NCBI GenBank assembly: GCA_001600695.1
Contig: BCKQ01000014.1
Location: forward strand, 62,001 to 126,000
DNA from: Ascoidea asiatica
Taxonomy: Eukaryota > Ascomycota > Saccharomycetes > Ascoideales > Ascoideaceae
DNA length: 64,000 nt
Direction: 5' to 3'
The notes below the pieces were generated by a model. The model searched no databases and was not told the origin of the DNA. It worked only from the letters and a program-made list of their open reading frames with translations. This document shows, in pieces, positions 1 through 10,363 of the stretch. Position 1 is the first letter of the stretch; the number at the start of each line of letters is the position of its first letter. The position numbers and the translations under genes were made by a program.

Positions 1-610
1 TAAAACTGAAGATTGAAGATTGAAATAAAATGAATTCAAAGTGAATTAAAAGGATTTTTATACAGTAATTATCTCAATTGATTTAGTTATTTAAGAAGTT
101 TTAGTAATTTAGGTTATTTCAGTTATATAAGAGGATTTGATGATTTTGATTATCTTAATGATTATAGTTAAAGACAATTATTTGGAGATTTATTTATAAT
201 AAAATTTGATTAAATGAATAAAATAAGATGATTAACAGTAAGATAAATGTAATTGTAATCAGAGTAGTTGTAGAATACTTGTAGTGTGGTGTAACTATCA
301 AATGACTATCAAATATTTCTTTATTAAAGAGATACAGTGTATGAGAATAAAAAAGAAGGAGAAAAAGGAAATTATATTAATAATAGTAATGGTAAAGCTA
401 ATTAGGTTAATAAAATTAATTATTAATGATATTACAGTATAACAGTGGACAATTAGATAGTTAAAGGATAATTCAAAAATTGTACTTTACACACACCATA
501 GTGAGACAAAATTTGTAGTTTATGGGTTTAAAAAGTTAGGCAAAAATCAATAATTATCACTGCAGAGAAATATTGAAAGACACGAATTTCAATAGATACT
601 TTGCTAGTTA

Positions 611-635
611 AGTAACAGTAACAGTAACAGTAACT
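611..635. repeat. AGTAAC tandem hexamer
   Basis: Four tandem copies of the hexamer AGTAAC. A simple microsatellite in the gene-poor left end, with no gene attached. Confidence 0.8.
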
Positions 636-699
636 AAGTATGATAGTATTCTTGCATTTGATATTCGATATTCGATAGATATTATCTTGATAGTGATAT

Positions 700-765
700 T
701 GATAGTGATAATGATAATGATTATGATTATGATTATGATAGTGATTATGATAGTGATAGAGCAAT
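700..765. repeat. GAT/TAT-rich imperfect repeat
   Basis: Imperfect tandem array of GATAAT, GATTAT and GATAGT hexamers. It produces a His/Tyr-rich spurious frame on the minus strand. Confidence 0.7.
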
Positions 766-3080
766 AAGTAGGTGAGTTACATCTGCATTGAAAAAAATAG
801 CACTGTGGAAATGCATTGAAGAATATTTCCCAAAGGTGCTACGCTACCAGAGCAGTAATAGTAGTAATATAGCAGTATTATAGCAGTATATCCTATCATG
901 GGCAATTTCTCTTACAGATTAGTCTCTGGCAATACGTAGAGCCAGTACTACTCCATGTAGCAATACGGTGAATTCGAAATCAGACTAACGTTATCTACAG
1001 TAGGATGGTGAGTTGCCTGTAAGATTTTTTTGTTTTATTCCTCTGCAGCAAGTAAATTACCGTATTCTTTATATTTATTATTTCATTATTATTTCATTAT
1101 TATTTATTCGTATCCTTAGTTTGTAACGTTTCAATTTCATCAGCATTTCATAATGGTTTTCCTCTCCGAAATTAATTACTTCTGTAGTATTTTCTTTTTC
1201 ATTTAAAAATAAATTGTAGACATTCATAAACAATCTCAAGTAATGTTTGAAAATGAACAGAACTACCTTTTGATTTGTCGTCGATGTTTTGATAGCCATT
1301 TATCTATCAAACGTAAATTGAACTCAATTGTAGTTTATCAATATTATTAGCCCGCTTAAGATTCATTGCACTCATTAAGTTTACAGTTTTGTGGTCGTAG
1401 TAAATTGAAAAGAAGTTTTTTTCTTTTTCGTTATTTTCTTTCAAATCTTTTTTCAAATTTTTTCTTAAATTCATTTTATTCTGTTTCTTTCAGTGGATAA
1501 GAAGATCAATTTACACTCGCTAGTTGTTCTTTAGCTATTTATTCTTTAGCTAGTGAAATTTAGGTCTATTTTGACTAGTCCCAACCCAATTCATATTAAT
1601 CGTTGACACCTTCAGAACGTTAATCAAATCAGTAACGTTACATTATTGTGCTATAAAGTTATTAATTAGTGAAAATACTGCAAGAATGTTTCCAACGTTT
1701 TTATATTTGTACAATTGAGATTATTTATCGTTAACATGGAATTGGTTGTTTCCGTTTCCTTTTCAGTTTCCGCTCAGGATTTTGTATCAAACACTTGTGC
1801 CAATCGGTTAAGGTTGACCGTTTCGGTTGAGTTTGGCTTCCAAAAGAACAAAAACGTTCAAATTAACAAGCCTCTGATTCTAGGTTCTGCCAAAAGAGGC
1901 TGGTAAACCGTTTCCTAACCCAGAAAAAAGCAAAATGATTAAACAAAACGTTACTAGCGCTGCCCACACTCACGCACATTGTCGTCTGACATTTTCCTTA
2001 TCAGTGGTCAAAACATCTCCAGCCCACGGATAAACTATGTTTTTGGTAAACACTCGCCACATTAAATTTTAATATTACACGTGAAGATTTTCCGGTTTTG
2101 TGTAAATTTCAGAACTGAAGTGGGAAACATCGGATAAGTTATAGAAAACCCTTGTGTATTTGGCTGCTGTTGAGTTTCCGAAAAGTTCAGCTACTGTGCT
2201 CTACCTAGACCTGTTTTTCATTACACCGAGGCTTTCCTCGTTTCAGAAGATTTTACCAATTTAAAGCGTTACCATAACAGCAGTAGGGGATGTCCACTTT
2301 TTATTCAAAACGCTATTTCAAATATTAAACTTCTAATTTCAACGTAGTTTCAATTGTCAACGCACTTTGATTGCAGCAAGCACTTTTTTAATCCACGCTC
2401 TTTCGGTTTTCTGCAATTTATCTTTCCCACGCATTATTGATTATAAATATTTTCGTGGGTCATGATGCGCGCGGGGCCTGATTTTTAGATTCCCGTGAAA
2501 TTAATTTTTGGAACAGGCCTATATTAAAGCCCCGATAAAACTCCTCATTGTTAATTCATTTTGTTTAAAGACTTTCCAATAGATTTAATTATTTTAAGAA
2601 ATTCCCAAAATTTACGTTCATATTATTCTTAATTATTCTCAAATTCAAATGTATATTTCTTTATATGAAAAGTTTCTATTAGGATTTCAAAGTAAGTTTA
2701 AAGTAATTTTAAGTTCCTACAGTTGTGCTTCTAACTTCATAACTTTTGAAATCCATTTCTTTATAAATCTTCTCAATTACTCATAATTTGATATCTTACC
2801 TTTTTTTGACAAAAAAAAGTTAACTCCTTTTTCTGTATGTTAAAAGAGAAACCAATTATGTTCTGTTTTTTAGAAACTCTAAGACTTTAAAGCTTTTAAA
2901 TAAAAGAGTATTTTGACTTCTTTTAGTTTTTTTTTCCTTATTCATTAATCTATTCTGGGAAATCTAAATTTATCTATATACCTTCTAGGTTTTCTTTTAA
3001 TTATTTAAGTACTAATTTATACAGTTTTTATTTTCATTTTTTTTTATTTGAAAGCTTTACTAACTCAATCAAACTTCTAA

Positions 3081-3103
3081 TTTTTTTTTTTTTTTTTTTT
3101 TTT
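3081..3103. repeat. Poly-T tract of 23 bases
   Basis: Uninterrupted run of 23 T. It is the longest homopolymer seen in the window and is probably length-variable. Confidence 0.85.
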
Positions 3104-3778
3104 GTTTAAGCAAAAGTTAATTCAAAGAAAAAAAATTATTTATTAAAATATGAATTAATTATTTTCAAATTTACTCATAATAATAAAACTTTTAGTCAAT
3201 AATAAAGGAGAAGCTTATCCAAGATCACTCATATTATATTTCTAGAACCGCTTTTAAATATTTATTTTACTGATTGAATTAAGATACAGCATTTTTTGAA
3301 TTACTATTTCAAATATTCATTACTTTTTTAATATGTTGGTTTATTACTTTTTCAATTTTCTTTTCTTTTCTATCTTGCCTTTTTTTTTTTTTTTTCAATT
3401 CAATTAAAGGTTTGAAAAATGGTTCTTAGAAAAGGGTTCTAAAAAACAATTACATTAACAAACTTAATTTAAATTATTTTACTGTATCTCAATTTATGTC
3501 AACAAAAGTAGTTATAGCTTCAACTAGAAGTGAAAATTATTAAATATAAAATTGAAATAAGTTGAAAGAATAAAGGGGAAAAAAATTTATTATTTATTTC
3601 AATATCAAAACTTGTACATTATTTAAAATTGAATCTTTAAAACTTCATTATTCTCTTTTTCCTTTGATAAAAAATCAATTCATTATTATGAAAGTAAATT
3701 TAAATTTTTGTTTTTTTTCCTAATGTTTGATTGTACCTTTAAAGAAATACTTTTACAATTAAGAATTTAAATTATCTA

Positions 3779-4156
3779 ATGAGAATATCAACTCGACATT
3801 TTAAAACAATATTTTCAATTATAATTTTTGGATTAATTAAATTATATATATATTATCTTTACCATACAATAGCAAAGAATAATTTTAGGAACTTCTTATC
3901 CTCTTTTCAAATGATTTCTTTTTTAAAATCGTCAAAAATAATTATAGATATTGATGAAGATGAATCAATTACTTTTAATGAACAATACTATACTTGTACT
4001 TTATTATCAATGGGATTTAGGAAATATTCACTTTTTTGTGATGAAATTGATGTGCAACAATGTTTAGAATCTGTTTTTTGTAATGATTATGGCCAAATAG
4101 CTATTAAAAATAATACTCCAATTGATTCATGTTTTACTCTTTGTCAATGTTCATAA
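3779..4156 (+). CDS. Small secreted-type cysteine-rich protein, unknown function
   Basis: A 125-residue frame starting at ATG. Function unknown. Residues about 10-30 form a hydrophobic segment after a basic N-terminus, as in a signal peptide or signal anchor. The C-terminal 55 residues carry seven cysteines (73, 87, 95, 101, 118, 122, 124), and the last ones are spaced C-x16-C-x3-C-x-C up to the C-terminus. The other small gene of this region (6827-7468, minus) ends with nearly the same pattern, C-x17-C-x3-C-x-C, so the two may be distant members of one family. A 125-codon frame is unlikely by chance in DNA this rich in A and T. The pattern recalls small disulfide-stabilised secreted peptides, including defensin-like ones, but no homologue is recognised and no activity can be assigned. 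No introns are apparent. Confidence 0.55.
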   Translation: MRISTRHFKTIFSIIIFGLIKLYIYYLYHTIAKNNFRNFLSSFQMISFLKSSKIIIDIDEDESITFNEQYYTCTLLSMGFRKYSLFCDEIDVQQCLESVFCNDYGQIAIKNNTPIDSCFTLCQCS

Positions 4157-5699
4157 TTGTATTGTATGAAATACTTTAGTTTCTCAAATTCATATATATT
4201 TTTTATTAATTTTTTAGGGGAGGTTTTATGGGGTATTTTTATGGGATATTTAGGGATTCATTTAGGAATTTTTTTCTTCAATTTTTTTTCAGTACCAATG
4301 CATATTTCACGATATATAATCTTTATATTTTATCTGAAATAAATATCATTATTATTATTATCATTACTATTATTATTATTATTATTTGTATATTTGAGGA
4401 TTTTTGAAAGTGAATTGAAAAAGGCCCTTTTTATTTGCTAAAACCTATGAAGGAAAAAAAGTATCTGTTAGTACTGAATTTATTCATTTTCTTTTATTAC
4501 TTAAGCCTATAATAAAAAGGTTAAAATCTGAATTTTTTTAACTAAAGCTCAATAAAAGATTCATACAAGAAAAAATAACTCAGAAGAAAAAAAGAAAAGA
4601 GGAAAAGACTTTACTATTTTAGAGAATTAAACAAAATTTTGGAGCTATCATTTATGCTATAGTTAATGAATAACAACTGAGCCAATTTTAATGTGTTTGT
4701 AGAGTTCAACTAGAAAATTTACATTCAATATGGTGTATAAAATAATGCATTCACTTTTTTCTGACTGAGAAAAGAACTCGGGTTTTCTTGAAGAGTATAA
4801 TATAATACTCCGATTATCTTCTCTGCTTTTTTTTTGAGTTTTTAAGAAAATATTATCGTTTAAGATTTTTAAATAGCAGTTTAAAATTCCTGCTAGGAGA
4901 CAAATAAGATTTGTATTGATGGAAACTTAATTATTAAATTTATATCCATAAAAGAAAATCAAGCAATATGGCTGAATTCGTTCCCTTATTGTTAAATAAA
5001 GATTGGTTAATTTACCAGAATTTGTTATAGATTTTATTTGGTATTTCGACTATAAGACAACTTGGATATTATATCGCACTTAATTAAGGAAATTTGCTGT
5101 ATTTGGGAATTGATTCTGAAAATTATTAACGACCTAATATAACTTAGCAAAGTAAGGATACTCCATAGATCTAAGAATGAAAGTTTCTATAACTTTTTTT
5201 TTATCATTAATTTATCGATGTAGCTAAAATATTGGAATTCATATTTATCTATTGTTTTAATTTAAATATTTTATATTCAACTAATCCATAAAGCATTTTA
5301 AATTCTTCCAAGTTTGAATTGATTTACTAAATATTTTAAGGTTTTTCGTAAATAATAAAATATTCCTTTTTTAACAGGTCTAGATGTTTTATAAAAAAAG
5401 CATATGCATCCCTTGCCGAAAAAATGCTTTAAACTTTTTTATCCTGATAAAAGGAGTGTAAAAAAAAATAAATAGTGTATTGTGGCTGGTTAAGGTTAAG
5501 ATTCTATTTAAGTACAAACTGTATCTCAATGCATCCTTATTTAGTCAGCTATAAAGCATAATTAACTTTATTGCGGCTTTCTAATTCGGCTAAAAGCATT
5601 AGGTGTCAAAAAAATGTTTATACCTACATATGTTTTTTAATTTCCATATTTGGTTATTTCCGAGGGTTTTTTTCCGGTATTTTTGGTAAATAGATATCC

Positions 5700-5718
5700 G
5701 GCCGGTTTGCTTCCGGCC
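5700..5718. repeat. GGCCGG inverted repeat
   Basis: Perfect 6-bp arms, GGCCGG and CCGGCC, separated by 7 bases, in a region otherwise almost free of GC. The half-sites resemble CGG/CCG triplets bound by zinc-cluster factors, but a function is not shown. Confidence 0.45.
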
Positions 5719-6349
5719 CACTGTGGTATTGAAGCTGATATAAACATAAAGTGCCTGACTATAATTGTCTAGCCATGACCTGGTCCTGTTTAATGCAAAA
5801 ACCTTGAATAAAAAGGAATATTTTTAAAAGCAAACCATGACGTCGTTAAAAAAAAACATAATATAATAAATTCCTTATTTGAATTCAAATATGGCAAGAA
5901 GCAAACAATGGCTTTCAATCTCGGATACTGTATAAAAACCAGAATTTCAAAAAAAAAACGTCAAGAAAGCTAAGAAATTGTAAGAGAGATTTTATGCTTC
6001 TTATCTATTTTTGAAAGAAGAAGAACTTTTTATTTTTGATGCCTTTGTGATATTGGTATAGTGATATATTCAATTTGAATTCTTTTCAGAATCTTTCTAG
6101 TAGATTATTTTTTTTCAGATTTTTTTTTTTATCAGTTTTCAAGAAAATTCCTATCTCTACTGAGTAAATGAAGATTGATATTGAAAAAAAAAATGTGTTG
6201 AAACTTACCAGAAGGATTACATCTATAGGCGTTATAAAAAGAAAGATCGATCTTAATTTGATGAAAGGTTTTTATTAATCGAAAAAATAATTGAGAAATA
6301 CTTATCCCTTTTTGTTATGTCTTCTAAACATAAAAAACAGTTAAATGTA

Positions 6350-6545
6350 GAAAATAAAATAAAATAAAATAAAAGAAAAGAAAAGAAAAGAAAATAAAAG
6401 AAAGTAGAAAAAAAGTGAAGAAAAAAGAAGAAAAAAAAGAAGAAAAAAGAAAAAAGAAGCAAAATGCGTCAAAAGAAAATAAAAAAACAATAAAAAGAAA
6501 ATAAAAAGAGAATAAAAAGAGAATAAAAAGAGAATAAAAAAGAAT
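6350..6545. repeat. Purine-rich tract (AAAAT/AAAAG/AGAATAAAA units)
   Basis: About 200 bases almost wholly A and G on the plus strand, made of AAAAT and AAAAG pentamers followed by about four copies of an 11-base AGAATAAAAAG-like unit near 6505-6545. It lies downstream of the cysteine-rich gene at 6827-7468. Confidence 0.7.
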
Positions 6546-6826
6546 GGGTTACCATAAAAAGAATAAAGTCGAGTTGAAATGTAAAGGAACCTCAAATAAA
6601 ACTTTTTTTTTTCAAGACGATATAATGATAAATATGATTTTCTAAAACTATAATATATGAGATTGTATATGGTATTTTTTTGAAAAAAGTTTTAAATATT
6701 ACAGATGTAAAACATGTAAAACCAAGTAAGCAAAAATAAAATGAAGTAAAAATGAGAAAATTTTATTCAAAAAGAATATTATTGAAAATAAAAGTATATG
6801 GTAATGCATTGTGATCTTGAAAGAGT

Positions 6827-7468
6827 TCAATCAAATAAGTACACCTTAGGGCAAATACAATGACCAGAACAATAAACGATAAGATTTCTCCTAAAGCCAC
6901 TTAAATGAATAGGAGTTAACTCACAGTCAGTATCACATCTTACATAAGAATAACATCTTGAATCATCACATTCAATATTGGAGCAGTAAAATTTTCTTCT
7001 TCTTGGTGGATTTGTTTCTTGAACAGTTTTTTCATTTGATGTTAATGTAGCTGATATGCTTGATTCAAAAGTGGATTCATTTTCAGCCTTATTTTCTTTC
7101 ATTTTTTCATATTCAAACATATCACTTATCAGATATTCTTTAAATTGAGGAAATATTGAATCCTGTGTTTTATTATTTGAAGCTATATTTGAATTAGTAT
7201 ACTTTACATCATCATATTGGCTAATTTCTGAAGACTTTTTAAACTTTTGAATTGAACTATTATTAAATGATTTTTGAATAAATGAAGAAAAATCTTTTAG
7301 AGATTTGATTATACTATAATTTGTTATATTAGTATCCGAATTATAATCATTTTGAGAAACATTTGTAATTTTATTGTATGTTATTGTTGAAAACAACAAT
7401 AAAGAGAAAAAAGTTGCCAAAAATTGAAAAAAAAATATTCTATTCCTAGTTTTATTTTTATTAACCAT
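6827..7468 (-). CDS. Secreted-type cysteine-rich precursor, unknown function
   Basis: A 213-residue protein with three visible parts. Residues 11-30 are a strongly hydrophobic segment behind a basic start (signal peptide or anchor). Residues about 31-155 are Ser/Asn/Lys-rich with potential N-glycosylation sites and no predicted fold. Residues 156-159 are a basic cluster (RRRK), a plausible Kex2-type processing site, followed by a roughly 54-residue tail with eight cysteines (162, 167, 172, 178, 182, 200, 204, 206). The tail contains C-x3-C then C-x3-C-x-C, an order also seen in cysteine-stabilised alpha-beta (CS-alpha-beta) peptides. The layout of signal, pro-region, dibasic site and Cys-rich tail is that of a processed secreted peptide. 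What the peptide does is unknown; an antimicrobial or toxin-like role is only inference. The C-terminal cysteine pattern is shared with the gene at 3779-4156. Confidence 0.65.
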   Translation of the reverse strand: MVNKNKTRNRIFFFQFLATFFSLLLFSTITYNKITNVSQNDYNSDTNITNYSIIKSLKDFSSFIQKSFNNSSIQKFKKSSEISQYDDVKYTNSNIASNNKTQDSIFPQFKEYLISDMFEYEKMKENKAENESTFESSISATLTSNEKTVQETNPPRRRKFYCSNIECDDSRCYSYVRCDTDCELTPIHLSGFRRNLIVYCSGHCICPKVYLFD

Positions 7469-8347
7469 ATTGAAATACTTATATCAACCTATTTAAAATA
7501 ACAAAAATACGGAAGAAATATTGAGGATTGAATATTTTAGGATGGGAAAATAATTTTTCTAATCTATAAACAATTTTTATTTCAATCTTGATTTATTTCT
7601 TTTTTTTTTTTGATAATTGTATATTTCTATTGAATAATTTTATAAAAAGTGAATTTGGATTACCAATAAAATTTATTTAATGTTAAGAGAGTAAAAATTT
7701 AGCTTGATTCTATTTTATACAATAAAAAGTTTAGAGTAAAATTAAATAACTTTTCCATTTAAATGTTTTTCCAGTTGGGAAAGTAAAACTGACGAGAAGG
7801 CAGTTTATATATATAATTCTTTTGGAGTAAATATTAACTTTTGTTTCCTGGAAAGCTGGTTAATATACAGTATATAAAAGGTTTACCCAATAATATTCTA
7901 TAATAGTAGTATAATAAATTAAGAGAAACTTTACTTTGTAATAGAACTCTCTAGAGTCTTCTAGAAGAAAAAAATCTCATTTTTATGAAAAAATATAAGT
8001 ATTTTTTGAAGAAATATTTCTGAGTTTATATATATTGATCATTCTAATGCTTATACAAATTTTGAAAGGCTGACTTTACTCAATTTTAAAAATTTTAAAT
8101 AAACACATACAATTTTCTCAGTGGAAAAAAATTGAACTTTGCAGGCCAAATTTCCCTAGAAAATGGTCATTTCAGGCAGTGCTGAGGTAAGTCCGTAGTC
8201 ACAGAAACCTAATAATAATCTGCATATAAACCATGAATCTTAATAAAGCTACTAACAAAACAAATAGCATAAGTACTATTTTAACTTACCAATAATTGTA
8301 GAAATAGTAACAATAATAGTGAAATAAAATCCAAAATTAACTAACCC

Positions 8348-8500
8348 ATGAAGAAAATAGCTATAATGGGAATAACTTTAGGCAACAGTTTCTTTTGTAT
8401 TTGTTATACAAATGTAATGGAAATAGTCCCTATTGACAGGAATCCAGACAGTGTTGCAAGCGTATGTATTCTTTATATGGTTGTTAATATGTTATTATGA
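8348..8500 (+). other. Possible gene fragment of 50 codons, with intron-like sequence
   Basis: An ATG-started frame whose predicted peptide is balanced in composition (several Cys, Ile, Val and Asp) rather than low-complexity. Inside and beyond it, 8462-8521 has all the marks of a short yeast intron: GTATGT at 8462, TACTAAT at 8506-8512 and AG at 8520-8521, 60 nt in all. Splicing would reach a stop after three codons, so neither form gives a normal-sized protein. It may be a relic or chance. No family recognised. Confidence 0.2.
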
Positions 8501-9345
8501 AACAATACTAATACATAATAGGTTCAGGTGTAATATCACACAAATACCTTTTGATTTCACAATTTTTAAAAATATATGTGGAGGTTTGATACACTTCGTC
8601 TCATAAATGGTACCACGAGATTATTGGTAACAATATTACATTATTATTATTACAACAATGAAAAAGGTAATTGTTTTTTTACAAAATAGAACGGAAATCT
8701 ATTTATTCTAATGAGTTTTGGAACTTGGAAATCGCCCGAGAACTAGAATATTTGGCTATGATTTTGAATAAAAATTATCAAATTTTTAAGCTTAAATCAA
8801 ATTTAGCCATCTTTATACAGAAAGTTTATCAAAAAAATGTTAGAATTCTGAGTAAAATTATGGACAACTTTACCATTCAGTTTTTTAATATGTCTGCAGT
8901 AGAGTAGAAAAGGATTCCTGGAGTATTTATTCTCATTTAGCTTCAAAAAATATTACAAATCAATCCTAATTTAACTTTTCACCCAAATAACTAAATTTTT
9001 GATGATAAAAAAATTAATCATTCAACGAATCATCTCAGCTTTTCTTTGGTTTCATATCTTAAGATATTTAGAGTTTCATATCATTATTTTTTATATTAAT
9101 AGGGTGATATAATTGGAATCACCTAGTTCAAATTCTATTTATTGGTAATGGTATCGTAAGAGTTTAATTTCGATATAAACACATGTAATCCATGGATTAC
9201 ATAGATTGTATCTTCCCTACTTATTTCTATTATCTATTTATTTAATTTTTTTTGCAGGATTATTATTATTGGTACACTAATAAGCTTTCAAGCCGTTGAA
9301 TTAGATGGAGATATAAGATAAGGTTTTGCAGATCCACGTCCCTAC

Positions 9346-9510
9346 ATGCAGGCAGTTATTCTTTGGACCGAAAAGAACTGGACGGATATCACGGAACTGT
9401 TTAAATGCTCTCCTGTGCGTTTAAGGACACGCTATTCTCTTACGAGTTCGGAAAACTTCCTTTCCGAGACCCGTAAGAGAATCCCAGAACAATTAAAAGT
9501 GTGTGGCTAA
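9346..9510 (+). pseudogene. Possible relic coding fragment (54 codons)
   Basis: The frame runs from ATG 9346 to TAA 9508-9510 and stays open upstream to a stop near 9318. The peptide is complex, with a Trp-x4-Trp start and an Arg-rich helix-like segment, vaguely like a Myb/HTH unit. It uses GC-ending codons (ACG, CTG, GTG) that surrounding genes avoid. It is too short to be a normal gene and no homologue is recognised. It overlaps the long hairpin at 9434-9482, which could instead be the reason for its composition. Confidence 0.2.
9434..9482. repeat. Long inverted repeat (about 21-bp stem, 6-base loop)
   Basis: The left arm 9434-9454 and right arm 9461-9482 are reverse complements with one mismatch and one single-base bulge; the loop 9455-9460 is ACTTCC. 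The stem is GC-balanced, unlike the AT-only palindromes expected here. It could be a structured RNA element, a recombination or transposon-end remnant, or chance. Confidence 0.7.
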
Positions 9511-10363
9511 GTTTTCAATATGCCACAACCTGATTTAACAAGAGAATCTCCGGGGTGCTATAACTGTTATCACCTGACGATATTTATACTAAAGCTTTTT
9601 TACTTTATTAAAGTATAAAAAATAATTAATGACTGAGGTTATCATTTGATTGAGGTTCAAAGAAAGCTATAAGCGCCTAATCATATGAGAAGAGAGAGTT
9701 CTATGTTCACTTTGGGATCTTTTAATTCGAAGTCATAGCTCACTTGACCGTTCCTTTGGTTCTGTGCCTCCAAAAAAAAAACCAATGATGATAGTGGAAT
9801 TTTATCACAAATAGATTTTGCAAATAGATTTTCTACTTCAAAGTTACTTAAGTTTTCAAGTTTTGTAATAAAATATCTGAGTTTCAGAAAATATGAAAAT
9901 ATTTTGTGTATGTTATTTTTCTACTTATTTTTACTATTTTTTCACGCAACAATAACCGAAAAGCTTTCGATGATTTTAGCTTTTTTTCCTGATAAAGCAG
10001 GTTTTCTTTTCAGGCACCAAATAAAAAAGAGATAACAGCACGGATTGAAACCATGAAAAGTTTTTCTCAAAGATGTTTTAAGGCTGGTGCAGAATCCATA
10101 AAAGCCGCTTATGGAAATGAGGCGCAGCTGAATATCAATAGGACACATTTATCAGACGTGCTTAAATTTTAGGACAAGCCAAATTTTGAAATATGTAAAG
10201 TAAACTTTTAAACATTACTGCTATTTGTTAATTTGAGTTTGAATATGTGAAAAGTTTTGTGAAGTGATTCTTTGAAAGTACACTCCCAATAAGTCTTGGG
10301 AAGAACATAAAATCTTTTGATCAAGAGAGAATTGTGAATAAGATTACTCGATTGCCTAAAATA

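Larger units (their letters stand above)
1..3778. other. Gene-poor AT-rich left end
   Basis: No open frame here looks like a real gene on either strand. The stretch holds simple repeats near 611-635 and 700-765, a 23-base T run at 3081-3103, and a zone of higher GC at about 1700-2500 with a CACGTG core at 2078-2083. The higher-GC zone reads like a promoter island or decayed coding DNA, but I recognise no protein or RNA in it. The short open frames at 528-764 (minus), 1078-1299 (minus) and 1715-1906 (plus) have low-complexity or featureless products and are not called. Confidence 0.5.
4157..6826. other. Intergenic, gene-poor, low complexity
   Basis: Between the two cysteine-rich genes. It holds a (TTA/ATT)n stretch near 4345-4386, a CCGG-rich inverted repeat at 5700-5718 and an A/G-rich tract at about 6350-6545. 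Frames at 4157-4342 (plus), 6253-6462 and 6341-6595 (minus) are Phe/Leu/Tyr-rich by-products of these tracts. No RNA gene is recognised. Confidence 0.5.
7469..10363. other. Intergenic, with possible decayed coding fragments and CDC43 promoter
   Basis: Nearly 2.9 kb without a convincing gene. It contains a 50-codon frame with an intron-like segment (8348-8521), a codon-rich frame overlapping a long hairpin (9346-9510), and higher-GC DNA at about 9300-9560 and 9950-10150. The latter lies just upstream of CDC43 and is probably its promoter. Frames at 8671-8907 (no ATG at its 5' end) and 9942-10148 (minus) have no recognisable product. Confidence 0.45.

Noticed and set aside
6253-6595. Phe/Leu-rich minus-strand frames
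   Set aside because: They are by-products of the A/G-rich tract.
9110-9150. GTTCAAATTC resembling a tRNA B box
   Set aside because: No T stem, acceptor stem or A box can be built around it.
10334-10363. Extended start of CDC43
   Set aside because: The upstream codons begin with GTG; the first ATG is at 10364.
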